A stretch of 64,000 bases of DNA from Batillaria attramentaria (lineage: Eukaryota; Mollusca; Gastropoda; Batillariidae): contig JACVVK020000347.1 in NCBI GenBank assembly GCA_018292915.2, positions 108,501-172,500 of the forward strand, read 5' to 3'. A model generated the notes under the pieces. It saw nothing but the letters and a program-made list of their open reading frames with translations, did not search any database and was not told the DNA's origin. The position numbers and the translations under genes are program-made. Positions 46,301 to 57,202 of the stretch are shown one piece after another (position 1 is the first letter of the stretch; each line of letters starts with the position of its first letter).

Positions 46301-49300
46301 ACACACATAGTTTTAACAAGGAGCAAAAACACACATAGTTTTAACAAGGAGCAAAAACACTAGCAGAATCACACATAGTTTTAAAAGGAGCAAAAACACA
46401 CATAGTTTTAACAAGGAGCAGAAACACAAATAGTTTTAACAAGGAGCAAAAACACACATAGTTTTAACAAGGAGCAAAAACACGAATAGTTTTAACAAGG
46501 AGCAGAATCACACATCGTTTTAACAAGGAGCAAAAACACACATAGTTTTAACAAGGAGCAGAAACACGAATAGTTTTAACAAGGAGCAGAAACACACATA
46601 GTTTTAACAAGGAGCAGAAACACGAATAGTTTTAACAAGGAGCAGAAACACACATAGTTTTAACAAGGAGCAGAAACACGAATAGTTTTAACAAGGAGCA
46701 GAAACACACATAGTTTTAACAAGGAGCAGAAACACGAATAGTTTTAACAAGGAGCAAAAACACACATAGTTTTAACAAGGAGCAAAAACACACATAGTTT
46801 TAACAAGGAGCAGAAACACACATAGTTTTAACAAGGAGCAGAAACACACATAGTTTTAACAAGGAGCAGAAACACACATAGTTTTAACAAGGAGCAGAAA
46901 CACGAATAGTTTTAACAAGGAGCAGAATCACTCATAGTTTTAACAAGGAGCAAAAACACACATAGTTTTAACAAGGAGCAAAAACACTAATAGTTTTAAC
47001 AAGGAGCAGAATCACACATAGTTTTAACAAGGAGCAAAAACACACATAGTTTTAACAAGGAGCAGAATCACACATAGTTTTAACATGGAGCAAAAACACA
47101 CATAGTTTTAACAAGGAGCAGTAACACGAATAGTTTTAAACAAGGAGCAAAAACACACATAGTTTTAACAAGGAGCAGAAACACGAATAGTTTTAACAAG
47201 GAGCAGAATCGCACATAGTTTTAACAAGGAGCAAAAACACACATAGTTTTAACAAGGAGCAGAAACACACATAGTTTTAACAAGGAGCAAAAACACACAT
47301 AGTTTTAACAAGGGAACAAAAACACACATAGTTTTAACAAGGAGCAAAAACACACATAGTTTTAACAAGGAGCAGAATCACACATAGTTTTAACAAGGAG
47401 CAAAAACACACATAGTTTTAACAAGGAGCAAAAACACACATAGTTTTAACAAGGAGCAGAATCACACATAGTTTTAACAAGGAGCAAAAACACACATAGT
47501 TTTAACAAGGAGCAGAAACACGAATAGTTTTAACAAGGAGCAAAAACACACATAGTTTTAACAAGGAGCAAAAACACGAATAGTTTTAACAATGAGCAGA
47601 ATCACACATAGTTTTAACAAGGAGCAAAAACACACATAGTTTTAACAAGGAGCAGAAACACGAATAGTTTTAACAAGGAGCAGAAACACACATAGTTTTT
47701 ACAAGGAGCAAAAACACGAATAGTTTTAACAAGGAGCAGAAACAGACATAGTTTTAACAAGGAGCAGAAACACGAATAGTTTTAACAAGGAGCAGAAACA
47801 CACATAGTTTTAACAAGGAGCAGAAACACGAATAGTTTTAACAAGGAGCAGAAACACACATAGTTTTAACAAGGAGCAAAAACACACATAGCTTTAACAA
47901 GGAGCAGAAACACACATAGTTTTAACAAGGAGCAAAAACACACATAGTTTTAACAAGGAGCAGAAACACAAATAGTTTTAACAAGGAGCAGAATCACACA
48001 TAGTTTTAACAAGGAGCAAAAACACACATAGTTTTAACAAGGAGCAAAAACACACATAGTTTTAACAAGGAGCAAAAACACACATAGTTTTAACAAGGAG
48101 CAAAAACACACATAGTTTTAACAAGGAGCAAAAACACACATAGTTTTAACAAGGAGCAGAAACACGAATAGTTTTAACAAGGAGCAGAAACACACATAGT
48201 TTTAACAAGGAGCAAAAACACACATAGTTTTAACAAGGAGCAGAAACACACATAGTTTTAACAAGGAGCAAAAACACGAATAGTTTTAACAAGGAGCAGA
48301 AACACACATAGTTTTAACAAGGAGCAAAAACACTAATAGTTTTAACAAGGAGCAAAAACACTAATAGTTTTAACAAGGAGCAAATACACACATAGTTTTA
48401 ACAAGGAGCAAAAACACTAATAGTTTTAACAAGGAGCAAAAACACACATAGTTTTAACAAGGAGCAAAAACACACATAGTTTTAACAAGGAGCAAAAACA
48501 CACATAGTTTTAACAAGGAGCAGAAACACGAATAGTTTTAACAAGGAGCAGAATCGCACATAGTTTTAACAAGGAGCAGAAACACGAATAGTTTTAACAA
48601 GGAGCAGAAACACACATAGTTTTAACAAGGAGCAAAAACACACATAGTTTTAACAAGGAACAGAAACACACATAGTTTTAACAAGGAGCAAAAACACACA
48701 TAGTTTCAACAAGGAGCAGAATCACACATAGTTTTAACAAGGAGCAAAAACACACATAGTTTTAACAAGGAGTAAAAACACGAATAATTTTAACAAGGAG
48801 CAGAATCACACATAGTTTTAACAAGGAGCAAAAACACACATAGTTTTAACAAGGAGCAGAAACACGAATAGTTTTAACAAGGAGCAAAAACACACATAGT
48901 TTTAACAAGGAGCAAAAACACGAATAGTTTTAACAAGGAGCAGAATCACACATAGTTTTAACAAGGAACAAAAACACACATAGTTTTAACAAGGAGCAGA
49001 AACACGAATAGTTTTAACAAGGAGCAAAAACACACATAGTTTTAACAAGGAGCAGAAACAGACATAGTTTTAACAAGGAGCAGAAACACGAATAGTTTTA
49101 ACAAGGAGCAGAAACACACATAGTTTTAACAAGGAGCAGAAACACGAATAGTTTTAACAAGGAGCAAAAACACACATAGTTTTAACAAGGAGCAAAAACA
49201 CACATAGTTTTAACAAGGAGCAGAAACACAAATAGTTTTAACAAGGAGCAGAATCACACATAGTTTTAACAAGGAGCAGAATCACACATAGTTTTAACAA

Positions 49301-52203
49301 GGAGCAAAAACACACATAGTTTTAACAAGGAGCAAAAACACACATAGTTTTAACAAGGAGCAAAAACACACATAGTTTTAACAAGGAGCAGAAACACGAA
49401 TAGTTTTAACAAGGAGCAGAAACACACATAGTTTTAACAAGGAGCAAAAACACAAATAGTTTTAACAAGGAGCAGAAACACACATAGTTTTAACAAGGAG
49501 CAAAAACACGAATAGTTTTAACAAGGAGCAGAAACACACATAGTTTTAACAAGGAGCAAAAACACTAATAGTTTTAACAAGGAGCAAATACACACATAGT
49601 TTTAACAAGGAGCAAAAACACACATAGTTTTAACAAGGAGCAAAAACACTAGCAGAATCACACATAGTTTTAACAAGGAGCAAAAACACACATAGTTTTA
49701 ACAAGGAGCAGAAACACGAATAGTTTTAACAAGGAGCAGAAACACACATAGTTTTAACAAGGAGCAAAAACACGAATAGTTTTAACAAGGAGCAGAAACA
49801 CACATAGTTTTAACAAGGAGCAGAAACACGAATAGTTTTAACAAGGAGCAGAAACACACATAGTTTTAACAAGGAGCAGAAACACGAATAGTTTTAACAA
49901 GGAGCAAAAACACACATAGTTTTAACAAGGAGCAAAAACACACATAGTTTTAACAAGGAGCAGAAACACACATAGTTTTAACAAGGAGCAGAAACACACA
50001 TAGTTTTAACAAGGAGCAGAAACACACATAGTTTTAACAAGGAACAGAATCACACATAGTTTTAACAAGGAGCAAAAACACACATGGTTTTAACAAGGAG
50101 CAAAAACACACATAGTTTTAACAAGGAGCAGAAACACACATATTTTTAACAAGGAGCAGTAACACGAATAGTTTTAACAAGGAGCAGAATCACACATAGT
50201 TTTAACAAGGAGCAAAAACACACATAGTTTTAACAAGGAGCAAAAACACTAATTGTGTTTAGAAGGAGCAGAATCACACATAGTTTTAACAAGGAGCAAA
50301 AACACACATAGTTTTAACAAGGAGCAGAATCACACATAGTTTTAACATGGAGCAAAAACACACATAGTTTTAACAAGGAGCAGTAACACGAATAGTTTTA
50401 ACAAGGAGCAAAAACACACATAGTTTTAACAAGGAGCAGAAACACGAATAGTTTTAACAAGGAGCAGAATCGCACATAGTTTTAACAAGGAGCAAAAACA
50501 CACATAGTTTTAACAAGGAGCAGAAACACACATAGTTTTAACAAGGAGCAAAAACACACATAGTTTTAACAAGGGAACAAAAACACACATAGTTTTAACA
50601 AGGAGCAAAAACACACATAGTTTTAACAAGGAGCAGAATCACACATAGTTTTAACAAGGAGCAAAAACACACATAGTTTTAACAAGGAGCAAAAACACAC
50701 ATAGTTTTAACAAGGAGCAGAATCACACATAGTTTTAACAAGAAGCAAAAACACACATAGTTTTAACAAGGAGCAGAAACACGAATAGTTTTAACAAGGA
50801 GCAAAAACACACATAGTTTTAACAAGGAGCAAAAACACGAATAGTTTTAACAAGGAGCAGAATCACACATAGTTTTAACAAGGAGCAAAAACACACATAG
50901 TTTTAACAAGGAGCAGAAACACGAATAGTTTTAACAAGGAGCAGAAACACACATAGTTTTAACAAGGAGCAGAAACACGAATAGTTTTAACAAGGAGCAA
51001 AAACACACATAGTTTTAACAAGGAGCAAAAACACACATAGTTTTAACAAGGAGCAGAAACACAAATAGTTTTAACAAGGAGCAGAAACACTCATAGTTTT
51101 AACAAGGAGCAGAATCAAACATAGTTTTAGCAAGGAGCAAAAACACACATAGTTTTAACAAGGAGCAAAAACACACATAGTTTTAACAAGGAGCAAAAAC
51201 ACACATAGTTTTAACAAGGAGCAGAAACACGAATAGTTTTAACAAGGAGCAGAAACACACATAGTTTTAACAAGGAGCAAAAACACAAATAGTTTTAACA
51301 AGGAGCAGAAACACACATAGTTTTAACAAGGAGCAAAAACACGAATAGTTTTAACAAGGAGCAGAAACACACATAGTTTTAACAAGGAGCAAAAACACGA
51401 ATAGTTTTAACAAGGAGCAAAAACACACATAGTTTTAACAAGGAGCAAAAACACACATAGTTTTAACAAGGAGCAAAAACACACATAGTTTTAACAAGGA
51501 GCAGAATCACACATAGTTTTAACAAGGAGCAGAAACACACATAGTTTTAACAAGGAGCAAAAACACAAATAGTTTTAACAAGGAGCAGAAACACACATAG
51601 TTTTAACAAGGAGCAGAAACACACATAGTTTTAACAAGGAGCAGAAACACACATAGTTTTAACAAGGAGCAGAAACACAAATAGTTTTAACAAGGAGCAG
51701 AAACACTCATAGTTTTAATAAGGAGCAGAATCACACATAGTTTTAACAAGGAGCAAAAACACACATAGTTTTAACAAGGAGCAAAAACACACATAGTTTT
51801 AACAAGGAGCAAAAACACACATAGTTTTAACAAGGAGCAAAAACACACATAGTTTTAACAAGGAGCAGAAACACGAATAGTTTTAACAAGGAGCTGAAAC
51901 ACACATAGTTTTAACAAGGAGCAAAAACACAAATAGTTTTAACAAGGAGCAGAAACACACATAGTTTTAACAAGGAGCAAAAACACACATAGTTTTAACA
52001 AGGAGCAAAAACACACATAGTTTTAACAAGGAGCAAAAACACACATAGTTTTAACAAGGAGCAAAAACACACATAGTTTTAACAAGGAGCAGAATCACAC
52101 ATAGTTTTAACAAGGAGCAGAAACACACATAGTTTTAACAAGGAGCAGAAACACACATAGTTTTAACAAGGAGCAAAAACACACATAGTTTGCACAAGGA
52201 ACA
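43358..52203. repeat. 28-bp satellite array, about 316 copies
   Basis: An almost unbroken head-to-tail array of 8.85 kb with core ACACATAGTTTTAACAAGGA followed by GCAAAAAC, GCAGAAAC, GCAGAATC or GCAGTAAC. A second variable site reads CACAT, CGAAT, CTAAT or CAAAT. The unit is about 68 percent AT and strongly A-rich on the plus strand (14 of 28 bases in the commonest form). Indels are very few: ACTAGCAGAATC at 46361 and 49650, AAGGGAAC near 47311 and 50572, TTAAAAGGAG near 46381 and TTTTAAACAAGG near 47137. No open frame survives the array. No gene or transposon lies inside. Its function is unknown. Confidence 0.99.
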
Positions 52204-52626
52204 GGTGCGCCAGATAAAACCTTAAAAGATAGCACCTTCCCTTGCCCCCTCCCGCCAGCCACCCGTGTCTCTCCATTCCTGACTCTCTGTGTCTGGCCGA
52301 TGAGACGTGAGTTGTGTTCAACACACGTACGGCACTGCTCTCCACAGGAACAACAGGCCAAGTATACTCGTGCATGTTCTTAGGTAAGATTAACTCCCGC
52401 GCGGTATTACCGTCAATAATTAATACCACCACCCTCTTTCTTCTGCATGAAGCATCGTTACCCCTTTTTATTTTAACTACTTTTTATCCAACAGAGAGAG
52501 AGAGAGAGAGAGACTGGAGGATAAGTTTCTTTCGTTACTTGGAGAAAGGGCTTACCCATTGGATTGATTTTCTTTGATTTTTCGTCTTTTTGTCAGCAGA
52601 GTGTCGGAAATGGTTGTTCGTATAGG
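52204..52626. other. Unique DNA, nothing recognised
   Basis: (GA)n at 52492-52513. The minus frames at 52107-52432 start in the satellite edge and are not called. Confidence 0.65.
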
Positions 52627-53550
52627 AGCCTGATTATCCAATGGTTAATCGTGTAGCAGTCTGATTATCCAATGGTTAATCGTGTAGCAGTCTGATTATC
52701 CAATGGTTAATCGTGTAGCAGTCTGATTATCCAATGGTTAATCGTGTAGCAATCTGATTATCCAATGTTTAAACGTGTAGCAGCCTGATTATCCAATGGT
52801 TAATCGTGTAGCAGCCTGATTATCCAATGTTTAAACGTGTAGCAGCCTGATTATCCAATGGTTAATCGTGTAGCAGCCTGATTATCCAATGGTTAATCGT
52901 GTAGCAATCTGATTATCCAATGTTTAAACGTGTAGCAGCCTGATTATCCAATGGTTAATCGTGTAGCAGCCTGATTATCCAATGGTTAATCGTGTAGCAG
53001 TCTGATTATCCAATGGTTAATCGTGTAGCAGCCTGATTATCCAATGGTTAATCGTGTAGCAGTCTGATTATCCAATGGTTAATCGTGTAGCAGCCTGATT
53101 ATCAAATGGTTAATCGTGTAGCAGTCTGATTATCCAATGGTTAATCGTGTAGCAGTCTGATTATCCAATGGTTAATCGTGTAGCAGTCTGATTATCCAAT
53201 GGTTAATCGTGTAGCAATCTGATTATCCAATGTTTAAACGTGTAGCAGCCTGATTATCCAATGTTTAAACGTGTAGCAGCCTGATTATCCAATGGTTAAT
53301 CGTGTAGCAGTCTGATTATCCAATGGTTAATCGTGTAGCAGCCTGATTATCCAATGGTTAATCGTGTAGCAGTCTGATTATCCAATGGTTAATCGTGTAG
53401 CAGCCTGATTATCCAATGGTTAATCGTGTAGCAGCCTGATTATCAAATGGTTCAGCGTGGATCAATCTGATTATCCAATGGTTCATCGTGTAGATCATCC
53501 ATTCGCTAATTGTGTAACAGTCTGATCATCCAGTAGTTAATCGTGTAGCA
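52627..53550. repeat. 31-bp minisatellite, about 29 copies
   Basis: Core TCCAATGGTTAATCGTG, then TAGCAGTCTGATTA. A TTTAAACG variant recurs in a set pattern near 52770, 52830, 52922, 53232 and 53263, indicating block duplication. Copies at the right edge are degenerate. Confidence 0.96.
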
Positions 53551-53798
53551 GACACACAGATGCCAGTCCTACGTCACTTCCGGGCTCGGTAACCCAAATC
53601 ACAACCAGAATGTCGCCTGATGCTCTTTCTGTCTCTGTCTGTCTCATCGGGAGATTGTCACGTTAAACTTCTCCACCTCAGTCAAAGGCGTATTGAGAAC
53701 ATGTAAACAAAATAAATCATGATTTATATACTACACGGATTAGTGTGCACATGGACTGAAAACGCCAAATACACGACACCTATAACTTCCAAAAAAAA

Positions 53799-53869
<71 letters not shown>

Positions 53870-54066
53870 TAGATTCTTCACTTCAGTTTTATACACACTT
53901 TTTCCTCCATTCATCATTTCAATGATCAGGTTGAAAACCGGTAATAACAATAATCATTCATATTTCGGATTTCACTACTAGGAATGGGCCTTTCAAAGGA
54001 CATGGTAAAGTTTATTGATTAAAGGGGAGAAAACTTTCAGGGCCCACAGGGAAATACATCTAAATA
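53551..54066. other. AT-rich flank with poly-A and (TA)n
   Basis: A 26-base A-run (53791-53816) passes into 25 TA units (53817-53866). No gene. The Tc1-like element begins just to the right, at a TA dinucleotide. Confidence 0.8.
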
Positions 54067-54093
54067 CAGAGTCGAACTTTAATTAAGGACCAC
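54067..54093 (+). repeat. Tc1 left terminal inverted repeat
   Basis: Begins CAGAGTCGAACTTTAATTAA and continues GGACCAC. It matches the reverse complement of 55699-55725 at 26 of 27 positions (A instead of G at position 4). Confidence 0.93.
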
Positions 54094-54272
54094 TTATACA
54101 AAGTCTTATAAAACATAGAAAGCGAAACCCGAAAACGCCAGAAACATTATAAATGTTTAATTCCATTATCAGTGAACAAGATTTGGTCAATTTCTCAAAA
54201 GAAAAAATAAGAAAACAATTCATTGTGCCTGATTAGAGACTCACCCCCCCCCCCCCCCCCCGAAATTGAAAT

Positions 54273-55382
54273 TCACAAACAGAGTGTTCCTTTACAGTCT
54301 GATCCAAACCGAGTGTGTCCCCCTCGTGCTGCCACACAATCCACACAGCGCTGTCTCATGGTGTTGACAGTTCTTGCAATGAGGGCCTGGGGGAGGTTTG
54401 CCCACTTCTGCTGCAGGTAGTGCAGCAGCTGTTGTCGATTGGCAGGCAGAGGGTGATTTTCTTGAACTCTTCTCCCAAGCTCGCCCCAAATGTTCTCAAA
54501 AGGGTTCAAGTCCAGACTGTTTGCCGGCCATGGCATCCTGGTGATGCCAGCTTGTACCACAAAAGTGTTCACGGCTCGACAACGGTGTGGGGTGGCGTTA
54601 TCGTCCATGAACACAGCCTGGGCCCCAGTCTGCTGAAGCGCTGGGACAACCAAAGGCTGTAAAATCTCCTGCAGGTAGCGTTGGCCGTTCAATTCAAGTT
54701 GCCATCCACATGGTACAGGGGAGTCTTGTAGTGGCTGCTGATTCCCCCCCTACCCCCCCCCCCCCCCCCCCGCCCCCCATACCATGACCGAGCCACCGCC
54801 AAACGTCGTGACCTCCTGGACGGCGTCATCTGCCAGCTGCTCTCCAGGACGCCGCCACACCCGAATGCGTCCATCTCGTGGCTTCACCACGAACCGGGAC
54901 TCGTCACTGAACAGCACCAGCTGCCACTGTGCCCGGGGCCACCTTTGGTGAACTGTACACCAGGCCAGGCGGCTTGCCCGGTGGGCCGCAGTCAGTTTGG
55001 GTTTCCTGACTGGGCGTCTTGAATGAAGGTTGCCAGCATGGAGGTGCCGCCGTGTTGTCATCTGGCACACTGCTGTGTTAGTGGCAGCTTGGAGCCGACG
55101 CCTGATGGTGTTGGAGGTGATGGTCCTCCTCTGAAGAACCTGTCTGCGGATGAACCGGGCCTCCATTGCAGTGGTCTTCTTTGGCTGGGCTGGACGGGGT
55201 CTTTCTTTTACAGTTCCAGTGGCTTGAAAACGTTCTCTCAGCCGAATGATAACGGAGTGGGACACCTGTAGTCTTCTGGCCACTTCTCGAACGCCAACTC
55301 GATCCTGCAGCCATGCAATCGCCCGGGTCCGGTCAAAATCTTGCGTCTTGGAGGCATGTTGGTGTTGTGAGGAATGATGCAC
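54273..55382 (-). pseudogene. Tc1-family transposase, frameshifted
   Basis: The enzyme cuts and pastes Tc1-like elements by binding the terminal repeats and using a DDE/D catalytic triad. From 55382 the first open piece (to 54750) carries an N-terminal helix-turn-helix region (residues about 20-60, VGVREVARRLQVSHSVIIRL), a basic linker (ERPRPAQPKKT) and the first catalytic Asp in VLFSDESRF. It then reaches VMVWG and a G-run. The second piece (54692 to 54273) has the second Asp in MDDNATPH and the Glu in LDLNPFENIW. There are 34 residues between them, so the triad is DD34E, as in Tc1. The reading frame is lost at the G-run and again by a tandem TTGAA duplication near 54695, just after DGNLN. 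All three catalytic residues are still present. The start follows the usual N-terminal spacing to the DNA-binding domain. Confidence 0.92.
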
Positions 55383-55698
55383 ATTCGGCTGCTTTTATGG
55401 GCATTCCAGTGAGTGAAATGCTTAGCAATGCATTGGTTCTTGCACGTGCATTTGGAATTTCAGTGCAAAGCCGTTCGAATCAGTGTTCACTGATGCTTAC
55501 AAAACAGCCAATTTTGCCAAAACAATCAGCAACTTTCAACCCCCCCCCCTCTTCATGCCGCACGTGACAACAAGACAGCTTCAGCAAGCTTTGCAGGATA
55601 CACTGTTAACCCCTTAACCCTTTCCCAGTCGAATTCTTTGATAAAATGCACTGCTTGTATTTTTGGCGAATTTTTAAATACAGGGCCTGTTTGCCTGG

Positions 55699-55725
55699 GT
55701 GGTCCTTAATTAAAGTTCGACCCTG
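55699..55725 (-). repeat. Tc1 right terminal inverted repeat
   Basis: Read on the minus strand it begins CAGGGTCGAACTTTAATTAA and continues GGACCAC. It is followed on the plus strand by TA. Confidence 0.93.
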
Positions 55726-55727
55726 TA

Positions 55728-55931
55728 AAATGGTAACTGATGTATCTAAAAGGTTAAACTGTCTGTATGCGGGTGGGTGGGGTGGGTGTTTGGGAGTTTA
55801 ACTGTCTGTATGCGGGTGGGTGGGGTGGGTGTTTGGGAGTTTAACTGTCTGTATGCAGCGCATATTATTTCTTGTATTTTGTTTTATGCTTTTTATTTAT
55901 CTGTTTAGTTTGCTGATCCTCCCTGTTGCAC
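55728..55931. repeat. 43-bp duplication resembling the SINE tail
   Basis: TGGGTGTTTGGGAGTTTAACTGTCTGTATGC is present twice in tandem (55771 on), with a preceding partial copy. GGGTGGGTGTTTGGGAGTTTAA resembles the SINE tail at 3844-3870 (plus-strand reading), but no SINE body is present, so the relation is tentative. Fragments are shown here only to identify the unit. Confidence 0.5.
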
Positions 55932-56118
55932 GGGTCGCGTAGTGTGATCCGGGATTAATGCTAACAGGGTCGCGTAGTGTGATCCGGGATTAATGCTAAC
56001 AGGGTTGCATAGTGTGATCCGGGATTAACGCTGACAGGTTTGCATTGTGTGATCCGGGATTAACGCTAACAGGGTTGCATAGTGTGATCCGGGATTTAGG
56101 CTGACAGGGTTGCATAGT
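55932..56118. repeat. 35-bp minisatellite, about 5 copies
   Basis: Core GTAGTGTGATCCGGGATT, then AATGCTAACAGGG. GGGTCGC units at the left give way to GGGTTGC units. Confidence 0.93.
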
Positions 56119-56225
56119 GTGGGCTTCCTTTGGTTGAATTTCGCGCCCAATATTTTTCTAAAATCAACAACATATAAACCTACAATGTGTAAAGGCAACA
56201 GCGATAGAGAGATCACCCAACTGGT

Positions 56226-57202
56226 GGTGAGGTGACGGTACAAGGACAATACCCGTCTCTGAGTCCCTCTAACCGTTATGATAGCGGTGTGGTGAGGTGA
56301 CAGTACAAATACCCGTCTCTGAGTCCCTCTAACCGTTATGATAGCGGTGTGGTGAGGTGACAGTACAAATACCCGTCTCTGAGTCCCTCTAACCGTTATG
56401 ATAGCGGTGTGGTGAGGTGACGGTACAAGGACAATACCCGTATCTGAGTCCCTCTAACCGTTATGATAGCGGTGTGGTGAGGTGACGGTACAAGGACAAT
56501 ACCCGTATCTGAGTCCCTCTAACCGTTATGATAGCGGTGTGGTGAGGTGACGGTACAAATACCCGTCTCTGAGTCCCTCTAACCGTTATGATAGCGGTGT
56601 GGTGAGGTGACAGTACAAATACCCGTCTCTGAGTCCAACTAACCGTTATGATAGCGGTGTGGTGAGGTGACAGCACAAATACCCGTCTCTGAGTCCCTCT
56701 AACCGTTATGATAGCGGTGTGGTGAGGTGACAGCACAAATACCCGTCTCTGAGTCCCTCTAACCGTTATGATAGCGGTGTGGTGAGGTGACAGCACAAAT
56801 ACCCGTCTCTGAGTCCCTCTAACCGTTATGATAGCGGTGTGGTGAGGTGACAGCACAAATACCCGTCTCTGAGTCCCTCTAACCGTTATGATAGCGGTGT
56901 GGTGAGGTGACAGCACAAATACCCGTCTCTGAGTCCCTCTAACCGTTATGATAGCGGTGTGGTGAGGTGACAGCACAAATACCCGTCTCTGAGTCCCTCT
57001 AACCGTTATGATAGCGGTGTGGTGAGGTGACAGCACAAATACCCGTCTCTGAGTCCCTCTAACCGTTATGATAGCGGTGTGGTGAGGTGACAGCACAAAT
57101 ACCCGTCTCTGAGTCCCTCTAACCGTTATGATAGCGGTGTGGTGAGGTGACAGCACAAATACCCGTCTCTGAGTCCCTCTAACCGTTATGATAGCGGTGT
57201 GT
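56226..57202. repeat. 60-bp minisatellite, 16 copies
   Basis: Core CCCTCTAACCGTTATGATAG, followed by CGGTGTGGTGAGGTGACAG. Three left copies are 66 bp (GGACAATACCC). From about 56660 onward the units are essentially identical (AGCACAAATACC form). The 60-bp period leaves one minus-strand frame of 252 codons with a 20-residue repeat. I do not call it, because the openness follows from the unit and there is no start or exon context. Confidence 0.97.

Larger units (their letters stand above)
54067..55725 (-). mobile_element. Full-length Tc1-like DNA transposon (DD34E), inactive
   Basis: Bounded by 27-bp terminal inverted repeats that differ at one base, each flanked by a TA dinucleotide (54065-54066 and 55726-55727), the target-site duplication of Tc1/mariner elements. 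The length of 1659 bp is normal for a complete Tc1 element. A single transposase gene lies on the minus strand and is broken. C-runs at 54243-54262 and 54733-54779 expanded inside the element. It inserted next to an A/TA-rich tract. The ends would be substrates for an active relative elsewhere in the genome. Confidence 0.93.

Noticed and set aside
43358..52203. CRISPR-like array of 28-bp repeats
   Set aside because: The units abut with no spacers, variation is scattered single-base change, and there are no cas-like genes. It is a eukaryotic satellite.
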